Assembly (NCBI GenBank): GCA_023416855.1
Contig: JAEZGU010000110.1
Location: 1-13,663, forward strand
Direction: 5' to 3'
Length of the DNA: 13,663 nucleotides
DNA from: Bacillota bacterium
GTDB lineage: Bacteria > Bacillota > Clostridia > Tissierellales > Sedimentibacteraceae
Both the position numbers and the translations under genes were made by a program. The notes under the pieces were generated by a model, which did no database searches, had not been told where the DNA came from, and saw nothing but the letters and a program-made list of their open reading frames with translations. Shown in pieces: positions 6,814 to 13,663 of the stretch (positions are counted from its first letter, which is position 1; each line of letters opens with the position of its first letter).

Positions 6814-6874
6814 GGTATAGCCAAACAATAAAAAATGTGTTACATTAAATAATATAACAAATAATGGTTATACT
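6814..6874 (+). other. Possible leader stem-loop before the PIN/TRAM gene
   Basis: GGTATAGCC (6814-6822) can pair over nine bases, including two G-U pairs, with GGTTATACT (6866-6874). The right arm ends three bases before the ribosome site. The 43-base loop holds a smaller TGTTA/TAACA pairing (6838-6842 and 6855-6859). It matches no riboswitch class I know and may be chance. Confidence 0.3.
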
Positions 6875-6891
6875 TAAAAGGAGGTGAGGAT

Positions 6892-7989
6892 ATGATAGAT
6901 AGAATAGTTAAAGCGGTAATTACTGTGGTGGGGGCATCCTTTGGCGCATTTATAGGGTTATTGCTAAATCAAAATGGACTTCTTAATTTTACAAGTTTGC
7001 AAAATGTATTAATAATTTTAGGTATTAGTTTAGTTTTTGGAATCATATTTTTTCTTTTTTCTTCAAAAATCAAGAAGATTGGACTTAGTATTGTAGGAGC
7101 TTTTGAAAGGGAATTATTAAAATTCTCAACGATGGATATAATTTGGGGGGCAATAGGTTTAATAGTAGGTTTTATAATTGCCGCTCTAATTAGTCAGCCT
7201 TTTAGCGACATAAAATATGTGGGAACGATTGTTTCGATTTTGTCATATTTGATGTTTGGGTATTTAGGCATAAAAATATCTACCGGGAAAAAAGATGATA
7301 TGTTGTGGCCGACAATTAATTTAAAAAAGGCAGCGGCAGCAGTTAAAAAGCAAGACAAAAGCACAAAAAAAGAAGTGGTTTCGCCTAAAATTCTTGATAC
7401 AAGTGTAATAATTGACGGGAGAATTTCAGATATTTGCAAGACAGGCTTTATAGAAGGCACTTTGGTTATCCCTGAGTTTGTTCTGAAAGAATTAAGACAT
7501 ATTGCTGATTCATCTGACAGCTTAAAGAGAAACAGAGGCAGAAGAGGCTTAGATATTTTAAATATTTTGCAAAAAGATGATACTGTCCATGTTGTTATAG
7601 AATCTAAAGATTATGATGATAACATTGAAGTTGATATTAAGCTTTTAAAGCTTGCTAAAGAGCTTGGCGGAAAAGTTTTAACAAATGATTTTAACCTGAA
7701 CAAGGTAGCTGAATTTCAAGGAGTTGAAGTATTAAATATCAACGAGTTGGCAAATGCAGTAAAACCGGTTGTACTGCCAGGTGAAGAAATGAATGTTATG
7801 GTTGTTAAGGATGGCAAAGAATCCGGGCAAGGACTTGCATACTTAGATGACGGCACAATGATTGTTGTAGAAGGCGGTAAAAAATGCATAGGTGATTCGG
7901 TTGTTGTAACTGTTACAAGTGTGCTTCAAACAGCGGCAGGGAGAATGATTTTTGCAAAGCTGAAAAATGTTATTAACAAAGCAGTATAA
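6892..7989 (+). CDS. yacL: Membrane-anchored PIN/TRAM domain protein (YacL-like)
   Basis: The 365-residue protein has three parts, matching YacL of Bacillus and its clostridial relatives. Residues 1 to about 130 contain four hydrophobic segments (about 8-26, 39-57, 84-102, 110-128). Residues 166-285 form a PIN domain, a Mg-dependent nuclease fold, with acidic residues at Asp169 (ILDTSVIIDGR), Glu200 (VLKEL), Asp248 and Asp266 (LTNDFNLNKVA). Residues from about 295 form a TRAM domain, a small RNA-binding beta barrel (MNVMVVKDGKESGQGLAYLDDGTMIVVEGG). PIN-TRAM membrane proteins are presumed RNases, but I know of no established substrate. A near-perfect AAGGAGGTGA ribosome site precedes the ATG. 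In Bacillus, yacL is followed by ispD; here a terminator and a DUF421 gene follow instead. The Lys-rich linker (145-162) between membrane and PIN parts is cytoplasmic by prediction. Confidence 0.92.
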   Translation: MIDRIVKAVITVVGASFGAFIGLLLNQNGLLNFTSLQNVLIILGISLVFGIIFFLFSSKIKKIGLSIVGAFERELLKFSTMDIIWGAIGLIVGFIIAALISQPFSDIKYVGTIVSILSYLMFGYLGIKISTGKKDDMLWPTINLKKAAAAVKKQDKSTKKEVVSPKILDTSVIIDGRISDICKTGFIEGTLVIPEFVLKELRHIADSSDSLKRNRGRRGLDILNILQKDDTVHVVIESKDYDDNIEVDIKLLKLAKELGGKVLTNDFNLNKVAEFQGVEVLNINELANAVKPVVLPGEEMNVMVVKDGKESGQGLAYLDDGTMIVVEGGKKCIGDSVVVTVTSVLQTAAGRMIFAKLKNVINKAV

Positions 7990-8007
7990 ATGTATATCCT
8001 TGTTATT

Positions 8008-8037
8008 AGGTACTCATTATAAATGGGTACCTTTTTT
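8008..8037 (+). terminator. Intrinsic terminator after the PIN/TRAM gene
   Basis: AGGTACTCATT (8008-8018) pairs with AATGGGTACCT (8022-8032) over 11 base pairs, with one G-T wobble and a three-base loop. The run TTTTTT (8032-8037) follows directly. It lies about 20 bases after the PIN/TRAM stop codon. Confidence 0.9.
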
Positions 8038-8088
8038 ACTTGGCATATTTTTTTGTTTATAGGTAAGAATAAAAATATCTATGTTTTC

Positions 8089-8096
8089 AGGTGGTG
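8089..8096 (+). promoter_or_regulatory. Ribosome binding site that places the DUF421 start at 8103
   Basis: AGGTGGTG ends six bases before the ATG at 8103. The in-frame GTG codons at 8091 and 8094 lie inside this site and have no ribosome site of their own, so the shorter 212-codon start is preferred over the 216-codon reading. Confidence 0.65.
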
Positions 8097-8102
8097 TTGA
8101 TC

Positions 8103-8741
8103 ATGATTATAGTTGCAGTAAGAGCTCTTATATTGTATACATTTTTGTTAATCTCAATGAGAATTATGGGAAAAGGTGAGCTTGGAGAGCTTCAACCATT
8201 TGACTTAGTTGTTTCTCTTATGCTTGCAGAACTTGCAATAATACCTTTGGGTGATTTAGGAGAACCGTTGTTTCATGGTTTTATTGCAATAGCGACGATT
8301 ATGTTTTTACAATGTTTAATTTCTTACATAACCTTAAAAAATAATAGAGCGAGAATTATAATTTCAGGAACTCCTTCAATTATATTTGATCATGGGAAAT
8401 TTAATACAAATGAAATGAAAAAGCTGAGAATTAATGTAAATGATGTTTTAGGACAAATGAGATTAAAAGGATATTGCAGTTTAGAAGGTATAGATTATTT
8501 GATTATGGAAACAAACGGGGAAATGAGTATAATCGCACCTGATGATCCACCCGGTACAAAATGTAAAAGATTACCTATTGCTACAATACTTGATGGCGAA
8601 ATAATGCATAATAATTTTAAAAAATTTAATATATCATATTCAGACTTTGAATTAACTCTTAAAAAAAAGAACATTAAGCCAAAAGATATATTGTATGGTT
8701 ATATTGATGAAAATGATAAATTTGTATTTTATATGAGGTAG
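8103..8741 (+). CDS. DUF421 (YetF-like) membrane protein
   Basis: The 212-residue product has an N-terminal membrane part of about three hydrophobic segments and a soluble C-terminal part. The diagnostic DUF421 stretch is RIMGKGELGELQPFDLVVSL followed by AELAIIPLGD. The C-terminal domain includes ARIIISGTPSIIFDHGKFN, the region MKKLRINVNDVLGQMRLKGY, and the conserved ending MSIIAPDDPP. In Bacillus, YetF-type proteins are found as several paralogues, some linked to sporulation; their molecular function is not settled as far as I know. The next gene starts two bases after the stop, forming the DUF421-DUF4363 pair common in Clostridia, which suggests the two products act together. A promoter must lie in 8038-8090 because a strong terminator precedes it, but I found no clear one. 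The frame can be read from 8091; I chose 8103 on ribosome-site spacing. Confidence 0.88.
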   Translation: MIIVAVRALILYTFLLISMRIMGKGELGELQPFDLVVSLMLAELAIIPLGDLGEPLFHGFIAIATIMFLQCLISYITLKNNRARIIISGTPSIIFDHGKFNTNEMKKLRINVNDVLGQMRLKGYCSLEGIDYLIMETNGEMSIIAPDDPPGTKCKRLPIATILDGEIMHNNFKKFNISYSDFELTLKKKNIKPKDILYGYIDENDKFVFYMR

Positions 8742-8743
8742 CT

Positions 8744-9127
8744 ATGAAAATGTTAATTATTTCTTTAGTTTTTTTAATTTTAATGATTGGAATATGGATT
8801 TGGTATCACTTTACATCTATAGAGCCAATGACCAGTTACTATAATGAAGGTCTTAATGACCTGTTAAATGTAATTGAATATGAGCAATGGGACAAGGCCA
8901 ATGAAGACATTATTACTTACATAGATAAGTGGGAGGAAGCTAAGAACATTTGGATTTATTTTATAGATCAAAAAGATTTAGATAATATTGAATCATCAAT
9001 GAAAAAGGTTAATGTATACATAAGAAATAAAGATAAAATTCATGCTCAAGCAGAGCTTGAGCATATGATGGTTTTATTTAATATTATTAAAGAAAATGAA
9101 TGTCTTAATATAGAGAATATATTTTAA
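8744..9127 (+). CDS. DUF4363 family membrane-anchored protein
   Basis: The 127-residue protein begins with a positively charged start and one hydrophobic segment (residues 3-22), which could be a signal anchor with the rest outside the membrane. The remainder is helical and charged, with no catalytic motif visible. Length, N-terminal anchor and the pattern W..A...I..Y...WE..KN.W..FI....L..I match DUF4363 proteins, which in Clostridia usually follow a DUF421 gene, as here. No function is known to me; partnership with the DUF421 protein is inferred from the two-base spacing and the recurring order. A GAGG ribosome site overlaps the end of the DUF421 gene, five bases before the ATG. The stop codon is only three bases from the stop of the convergent hydrolase gene. 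Confidence 0.75.
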   Translation: MKMLIISLVFLILMIGIWIWYHFTSIEPMTSYYNEGLNDLLNVIEYEQWDKANEDIITYIDKWEEAKNIWIYFIDQKDLDNIESSMKKVNVYIRNKDKIHAQAELEHMMVLFNIIKENECLNIENIF

Positions 9128-9130
9128 TTT

Positions 9131-10024
9131 CTATTTAACCGTATTGGTAAGAGTACCAATGTTTTCTATATAGCAGCTTACAACATCACCATGTTTTAAA
9201 TATTTAGGAGGATTAAAACCTGCTCCTACTCCAGCAGGAGTACCTGTTATTATTATATCACCGGGATACAATGTTGTACATGAAGATAGATCACTTATAA
9301 TCGTAGGTATATCAAATATTAATTGGTTTGTATTTGAATTTTGCCTCAACTCACCATTTACATAGCTTTTGATTTCTAAACTTGGAGGAAAAGATATATT
9401 TGTTTTATGAATTAAATAAGGTCCAATTGGACAGAAAGTATCCACTGATTTTCCTTTATGCCATTGACCGTGCTCCTGCTGTAAGTCCCTTGCAGATATG
9501 TCATTGCATATTGTATAGCCAAAAATCACATTTTCTGCATCATCTTTTGAAACATTTTTACACTTTGTGCCTATAACTACAGCCAACTCTACTTCATAAT
9601 CTAAATCTTTAACAATATGTGAATGAGAATCTATAATATCTTCATGACCAATTGCAGGATATGCTACTTTGCTAAAATATATAGGTTTTGCTGGCACATC
9701 TGAATTAACATTTTTCAAGCTTTTTACTTCATGAACATGATCAAGATAATTTTTGCCTAAACAAAATATATTTCTTCTTGGATAAGGTATGGGGGATGAT
9801 ATTTTAACATGATCCAATTGCAACTCTGCTTTACAGGACATTAATGCTTCTTTTATTCTTTCTGAGCCAACAATATGAAAAATATCTATAAAATTTAACA
9901 TATCTTTTGGAGTATCCATGTCTAATTTTGAAAAAACACTACTTGCAGGTATTATACCTTTTTTTTCCTTGTCCAAAAAACCAAAATATTCTTTATTCTC
10001 ATAAATATACGTTAATAAATACAT
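9131..10024 (-). CDS. Fumarylacetoacetase (FAH) family hydrolase
   Basis: The 297-residue protein has the arrangement of bacterial FAH-superfamily enzymes: a variable N-terminal part (1 to about 80) and a catalytic beta-rich domain. Seen are CLGKNYLDHVHEVK (88-101), PIYFSKVAYPAIGHEDII (114-131), the metal ligands Glu144 and Glu146 in DLDYEVELAVVIG, Asp175 in YTICNDISARD, the lysine-containing HKGKSVDTFCPIGPYL (189-204), and ITGTPAGVGAGF (259-270). Known members are divalent-metal enzymes acting on carbon-carbon bonds of 2-oxo or beta-diketo acids: acylpyruvate hydrolases, oxaloacetate decarboxylases and HpcE-type isomerases. The substrate cannot be named from the sequence, and no aromatic-degradation genes are nearby. 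Its ATG has a GGAGG ribosome site (10031-10035, minus strand) six bases upstream. It is a single-gene unit, convergent with DUF4363 and divergent from the large HD protein. Confidence 0.9.
   Translation of the reverse strand: MYLLTYIYENKEYFGFLDKEKKGIIPASSVFSKLDMDTPKDMLNFIDIFHIVGSERIKEALMSCKAELQLDHVKISSPIPYPRRNIFCLGKNYLDHVHEVKSLKNVNSDVPAKPIYFSKVAYPAIGHEDIIDSHSHIVKDLDYEVELAVVIGTKCKNVSKDDAENVIFGYTICNDISARDLQQEHGQWHKGKSVDTFCPIGPYLIHKTNISFPPSLEIKSYVNGELRQNSNTNQLIFDIPTIISDLSSCTTLYPGDIIITGTPAGVGAGFNPPKYLKHGDVVSCYIENIGTLTNTVK
9143..9165 (+). terminator. Hairpin serving as likely terminator of the DUF421-DUF4363 pair
   Basis: ATTGGTA (9143-9149) and TACCAAT (9154-9160) form a perfect seven-base stem with an AGAG loop, extendable by two G-T pairs. 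GTTTTC follows on the plus strand. The U-run is short, so efficiency may be modest. It lies in the 3' coding end of the convergent hydrolase gene. Confidence 0.5.
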
Positions 10025-10043
10025 TTTTTGCCTCCGTTTAAAT

Positions 10044-10067
10044 TATATTATATATAAATATAATATA
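10044..10067. promoter_or_regulatory. Perfect A+T dyad in the divergent intergenic region
   Basis: TATATTATAT (10044-10053) and ATATAATATA (10058-10067) form a perfect 10-base inverted repeat around ATAA. It overlaps the candidate minus-strand promoter and might be an operator, but sequence made only of A and T gives such symmetry easily. Confidence 0.25.
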
Positions 10068-10085
10068 TTAAAGAACTAAATACAA
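10057..10085 (-). promoter_or_regulatory. Candidate promoter for the FAH-family gene
   Basis: Read on the minus strand, TTGTAT (10085-10080) and TATATT (10062-10057) are separated by 17 bases and lie about 35 bases before the start codon. The -35 box matches only in part, and other TATAAT-like boxes occur nearby, so the position is uncertain. Confidence 0.3.
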
Positions 10086-10120
10086 GAATGATATTTACTT
10101 TATGGTAAAAATGAAATTAT

Positions 10121-10149
10121 TTGCAGGAAAATTGCATATATGCTATAAT
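10121..10149 (+). promoter_or_regulatory. Promoter of the large HD-nucleotidyltransferase gene
   Basis: TATAAT (10144-10149) is preceded directly by TGC, giving an extended -10 box, with a weak -35 box TTGCAG (10121-10126) 17 bases upstream. Transcription would begin near 10156, with a leader of about 30 bases and a GAGGT ribosome site at 10175-10179. Confidence 0.6.
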
Positions 10150-10184
10150 AAATAAATTGAAATTATAATAATTTGAGGTATAAA

Positions 10185-13100
10185 ATGAGCAGATTTATGT
10201 TGAATGAATTACATAAGGAAATTCTACAACAGTTAACACAAAAAGAATTTCTGAAAGAAATAAATATTACTGAAGAAAAAATTCAAGCGAATATTATAAA
10301 TAAGAAATTTGTTAATAATTTACTCATATTGATAAATAAAAAACATTTATCGTGCAAAGATGTATTAGAATTAAGTATGGATGTTTTAAACAGCATCTGT
10401 CCTGAACCACCCTCAGATTGGCTTTCCTATATTTTCCAATACACATTACATAAGTCTTTCCCTGAAGCAGCTACCATAAAGCTATATCCTAAATATGAAA
10501 GTGGAGTTCTTATTTATTTGAAAATATTGAGAACAATACTTAACCATGCTGGAAATAGCGGTGTTTACGACAAATTTTCAGATTTCAATTTTTTGAGCCA
10601 AGAAGAAATAAATGGACTTGAAAATCCGGATGAATACATTAATTTCTTACATTATTTTGACAAGAATTATATATATGAGCTAATGATGCTTGATGAAGAA
10701 GTTAACGGTTTCAATACATTGAAACATGTAGCAGCTGTTCACTATGTTGCCATGCATGTAGCAAGACAAATGAAAAGTGTTGGGATTCAAGTAAACTTAG
10801 GTCTTGTTTCTGGGGCTGCAGCCGGACATGATATAGGAAAATATGGTTGTAAAGGACTTGAAAAAAGACGTGTACCATACCTTCATTATTACTATACTGA
10901 TCAGTGGTTTATAAAATATAATATGCCTTTAATAGGGTTGATAGCATCCAATCATTCAACATGGGATTTAGAACTTGAAAACTTACCATTAGAATCATTA
11001 ATATTAATATATGCAGATTTTAGAGTAAAAAATAAAGCTGTAAAAAATGGTTATGAAATGCATATTTACAGCTTAGCTGAATCATTTCATATCATTCTTG
11101 ACAAGCTTGATAATGTAGATGAAAAAAAAGAAAAAAGATATATTAGAGTTTATTCTAAGCTTAAGGATTTTGAAAACTATATGATACATAAAGGTATAAA
11201 TATAGATTTGAAATCCAATGAGCCAAATCCTTCAAAGCTAATTGACTATGCTTTGATTGATGGATACGAAGTTGTGGAAAACTTTAAATATATGGCTATT
11301 GAACACAATACATCTCTTATGAGTAAGCTTAACAACGAAATAATTTTTACAGGTATGATTGAGGCAGCAAGAAGTGAGCAAAATTGGAAAAATCTAAGAT
11401 CTTATTTAGATTTATTAGACGAATATTCCATTTATTTATCACAGAAAGAAAAGTTGTTCACATTGAATTTTCTGTATGAGCTATTAGTATATAGAGAAGG
11501 CGATATACGACGTAAAGCTGCAAATCTTATGGGTAGCATCATAGTATCATATGATTTGGAATATTCAAAAGAGCTTCCTGAAGATGTTAAAATAGATTTA
11601 AATGAAGATGTTAACGGATTGTCCTTATGGGATAAATATTTAGAACTTTTTATAGATCCGGGACATAAAGTAACAGAAAATCACAAAGAATGGATTGGTT
11701 ATTCATTAAGAATATTTGTGGATTCAGTTATTAATTCAAATAGAAATAAAGATAAAAAAAGCTTTTTAGATATATTTATAAAATACTTGCAGAAAGAAGA
11801 TAATGCATCAGCTTTTTGTTGTTTAAATTCACTTTTAAGTATTCCGGTTGAATTATATGATGATGAGCAATTGTCTTATGCAGTAGACTATAGTTTGATA
11901 TCAACTAAATGTCCTCAAAATGTACATTTGATGGCTGTGCAGTTTTTTAATATGTTAATTAACAATAAAAACAAGGTTAATATCAAATTAGATAAGATTA
12001 GAGATTATGTAGCTAATATATCAGTAGATGATGGACTTTGTATTAATTATTTAAAGTATAAAATATCCAAAAATTTAGATATGCCACAAGAAATAATAAA
12101 TCAATACAGTATTTTAATAACAAGCAGCAGATATAAAAGTTCAGATTTATTTTTGAACAATCTTAAAACAGCAACACCTTGGAATGTAAAAACAATTAGT
12201 ATTGATTATATAATGGAATATATCAAGGATAAAAACGAAGTAACATTACTTCAAACAGCAACACATTTAGCAAATCTGGTAAAAGTCAGTGCTAAAGAAT
12301 CTGTAAGAAATAAAGCTGGTAATTCTTTAGTAGAATTAGGAGCTTTGTTGTCTGAAGACCAGAGAAATGAAATAGCTATAGAGTTGATAAAGGGACTTGA
12401 AATTGACGAACTTCAATATGCCAAGTATATACCTGAATACCTTGGTCGTTTTGTTATGCTTTTACCTCCTAAGGAGTTAGATGAGTTTATAACTGAACTG
12501 AGAGTTATATATAAAGGTGCAAATGATAGAGCAAGTGCTTTAGTAATAAATACATTTGGTATAATGATACAATATTACCCTCAATATAAAAATACATTTA
12601 ACGAGGATGATATAGAATATAACAATAGATTAATTAAAATGTTGGGTATAGTTTTAAGCGGCCTATCCAATTACAATACATCGGTAAAGCAAGAAACTTT
12701 CTTAGTTATCGGTCAACATATTTTTGGTTCAACTAAATTAAGTTTAAAGGAAAAGCATAGTATATTCTTACTTATATATAAAAAGCTTTTAACTTTAATT
12801 AATGAAAAGGAATTGGGAGATTTATTCTTTTTTAACAACTCAGCTTCATTTAATCATATATACAGATTTATTAGTGATTATGAATTTTACTATAAGGATT
12901 TTGAAATTGAAGAAAATAAGAATATAGCATTTTTCCCGGGTACATTTGACCCGTTTTCATTGAGTCACAAGGGCATAGTTACAGCAATCAGAAATTTGGG
13001 ATTTGAGGTTTATTTGGCAGTAGACGAATTTTCTTGGTCTAAGAAGGTTCAACCTCGAATGATTAGAAGACAAATAATCAATATGTCGATAGCAGATGAA

Positions 13101-13663
13101 TTAGGAGTATTTTTATTTCCTGATGACATACCTATAAATTTATCAAATGCTAATGATTTAAAAGATCTAAAAGAATTATTTAAAGATAAGGAAATATTTG
13201 TAGTAGTTGGAAGTGATGTGTTGATGAATGCAACAGCATATAAAACAAGACCAACTAAAAACTCAATACACAGCTTTAATCATATAGTATTTAAACGTGC
13301 TAACGATGATACTACTCCTGCAGCAATAAAAAAAGCAGAAGACAGCAAATCAAGGATTAAAGGTAAATTGGTTGAGCTTAAGCTACCGTTATATTTAGAG
13401 GATATAAGCTCGACTCAAATAAGAGAAAACATTGATAACAATAGAGATATATCAAATCTTATAGACCCTCTTGCTCAGAGCTTTATATATGATAAAAATA
13501 TATATACAAGGGAACCTTTAGATAAGGGAGTATTAAAATCTAAACCATTTACAATAGAAGTAATTGAGGATATCAGTAAAAATATTGTTGATGAGATTGG
13601 TCACTATATTTTTATGCATACAAATTTGTATGAAAATATAGGAGAAAAGCTTATATCTAAAAA
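10185..13663 (+). CDS. Large multidomain protein: HD domain, helical repeat region, nucleotidyltransferase domain (3' end outside window)
   Basis: The frame is open from the ATG at 10185 to the right edge, 1159 codons with no stop. A GAGGT ribosome site precedes it and the start fits a promoter at 10121-10149. An N-terminal HD metal-phosphohydrolase domain shows His181 (LKHVAAVHY), His215-Asp216 (GAAAGHDIGKYG), His257 (SNHSTW) and Asp278 (YADFRV), so its metal ligands look intact. Residues about 300-900 are mainly helical, with features suggesting HEAT-like repeats (for example REGDIRRKAANLMGSII and KESVRNKAGNSLVELGALL). A nucleotidyltransferase domain of the NMNAT/PPAT/cytidylyltransferase fold follows: FFPGTFDPFSLSHKG (916-930), VVVGSDVLMN (1006-1015), and ISSTQIREN (1074-1082). 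After about 1110, a new segment begins (KPFTIEVIEDISKNIVDEIG) and is cut off. Large clostridial proteins of this type tend to be labelled cytidyltransferase or nicotinate-nucleotide adenylyltransferase; substrate and role are unknown to me. Confidence 0.85.
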   Translation, partial: MSRFMLNELHKEILQQLTQKEFLKEINITEEKIQANIINKKFVNNLLILINKKHLSCKDVLELSMDVLNSICPEPPSDWLSYIFQYTLHKSFPEAATIKLYPKYESGVLIYLKILRTILNHAGNSGVYDKFSDFNFLSQEEINGLENPDEYINFLHYFDKNYIYELMMLDEEVNGFNTLKHVAAVHYVAMHVARQMKSVGIQVNLGLVSGAAAGHDIGKYGCKGLEKRRVPYLHYYYTDQWFIKYNMPLIGLIASNHSTWDLELENLPLESLILIYADFRVKNKAVKNGYEMHIYSLAESFHIILDKLDNVDEKKEKRYIRVYSKLKDFENYMIHKGINIDLKSNEPNPSKLIDYALIDGYEVVENFKYMAIEHNTSLMSKLNNEIIFTGMIEAARSEQNWKNLRSYLDLLDEYSIYLSQKEKLFTLNFLYELLVYREGDIRRKAANLMGSIIVSYDLEYSKELPEDVKIDLNEDVNGLSLWDKYLELFIDPGHKVTENHKEWIGYSLRIFVDSVINSNRNKDKKSFLDIFIKYLQKEDNASAFCCLNSLLSIPVELYDDEQLSYAVDYSLISTKCPQNVHLMAVQFFNMLINNKNKVNIKLDKIRDYVANISVDDGLCINYLKYKISKNLDMPQEIINQYSILITSSRYKSSDLFLNNLKTATPWNVKTISIDYIMEYIKDKNEVTLLQTATHLANLVKVSAKESVRNKAGNSLVELGALLSEDQRNEIAIELIKGLEIDELQYAKYIPEYLGRFVMLLPPKELDEFITELRVIYKGANDRASALVINTFGIMIQYYPQYKNTFNEDDIEYNNRLIKMLGIVLSGLSNYNTSVKQETFLVIGQHIFGSTKLSLKEKHSIFLLIYKKLLTLINEKELGDLFFFNNSASFNHIYRFISDYEFYYKDFEIEENKNIAFFPGTFDPFSLSHKGIVTAIRNLGFEVYLAVDEFSWSKKVQPRMIRRQIINMSIADELGVFLFPDDIPINLSNANDLKDLKELFKDKEIFVVVGSDVLMNATAYKTRPTKNSIHSFNHIVFKRANDDTTPAAIKKAEDSKSRIKGKLVELKLPLYLEDISSTQIRENIDNNRDISNLIDPLAQSFIYDKNIYTREPLDKGVLKSKPFTIEVIEDISKNIVDEIGHYIFMHTNLYENIGEKLISK

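Noticed and set aside
8091..8102. GTG at 8091 as start of the DUF421 protein
   Set aside because: The GTG codons form part of the AGGTGGTG ribosome site for the ATG at 8103 and have no site of their own.
9382..9576. Plus-strand reading frame of 64 codons opposite the FAH-family gene
   Set aside because: It lies antisense to the conserved catalytic core of the hydrolase and shows no protein-like features.
10044..10067. A+T-rich palindrome as replication origin or attachment site
   Set aside because: There are no DnaA-box clusters, integrase, tRNA gene or direct repeats nearby; it is a short A+T dyad in a promoter region.

Overview
The window is A+T-rich DNA, densely packed with short intergenic gaps, strong AGGAGG-type ribosome sites, consensus sigma-A promoters and U-tailed terminators. 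Gene content (CsaB, TagA-type glycosyltransferase, CarD, YacL-like PIN/TRAM protein, DUF421/DUF4363 pair, split transketolase) points to a low-G+C Firmicute of the class Clostridia, probably one that attaches S-layer-homology (SLH) proteins to a pyruvylated cell-wall polymer. The genus cannot be fixed from the sequence alone; a Tissierellales/Sedimentibacter-like organism is only a guess.

Layout. Positions 1-5964 form one tightly spaced plus-strand block with gaps of 0-10 bases or small overlaps. It holds the 3' part of a DUF5693 membrane protein, csaB (polysaccharide pyruvyl transferase), a TagA/WecG-type ManNAc transferase, a transaldolase-like/fructose-6-phosphate aldolase gene, and the two halves of a split transketolase. 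The first three genes suggest assembly and pyruvylation of a secondary cell-wall polymer; the last three are non-oxidative pentose-phosphate enzymes. The block ends in a palindromic, G+C-richer element of about 119 bp (5972-6090) that looks like a dispersed intergenic repeat and may also act as terminator.

Positions 6122-8037 hold carD, preceded by two tandem near-perfect sigma-A promoters and closed by a terminator that overlaps its own stop codon. A membrane-anchored PIN/TRAM protein (YacL-like) follows with a structured leader and its own terminator. Positions 8103-9127 hold a DUF421 (YetF-like) / DUF4363 pair. A fumarylacetoacetase-family hydrolase (9131-10024) lies on the minus strand, convergent with DUF4363 (3 bp gap) and divergent from the last gene.

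The last gene (10185 to the right edge, open) is the most unusual: more than 1159 residues joining an intact HD phosphohydrolase domain, a long helical probably HEAT-like middle, a nucleotidyltransferase (NMNAT/PPAT-like) domain with an altered HxGH motif, and a further C-terminal region cut by the window edge. Such proteins occur in Clostridia, but I know of no assigned function. No tRNA, rRNA, CRISPR array, transposase or phage gene is visible.
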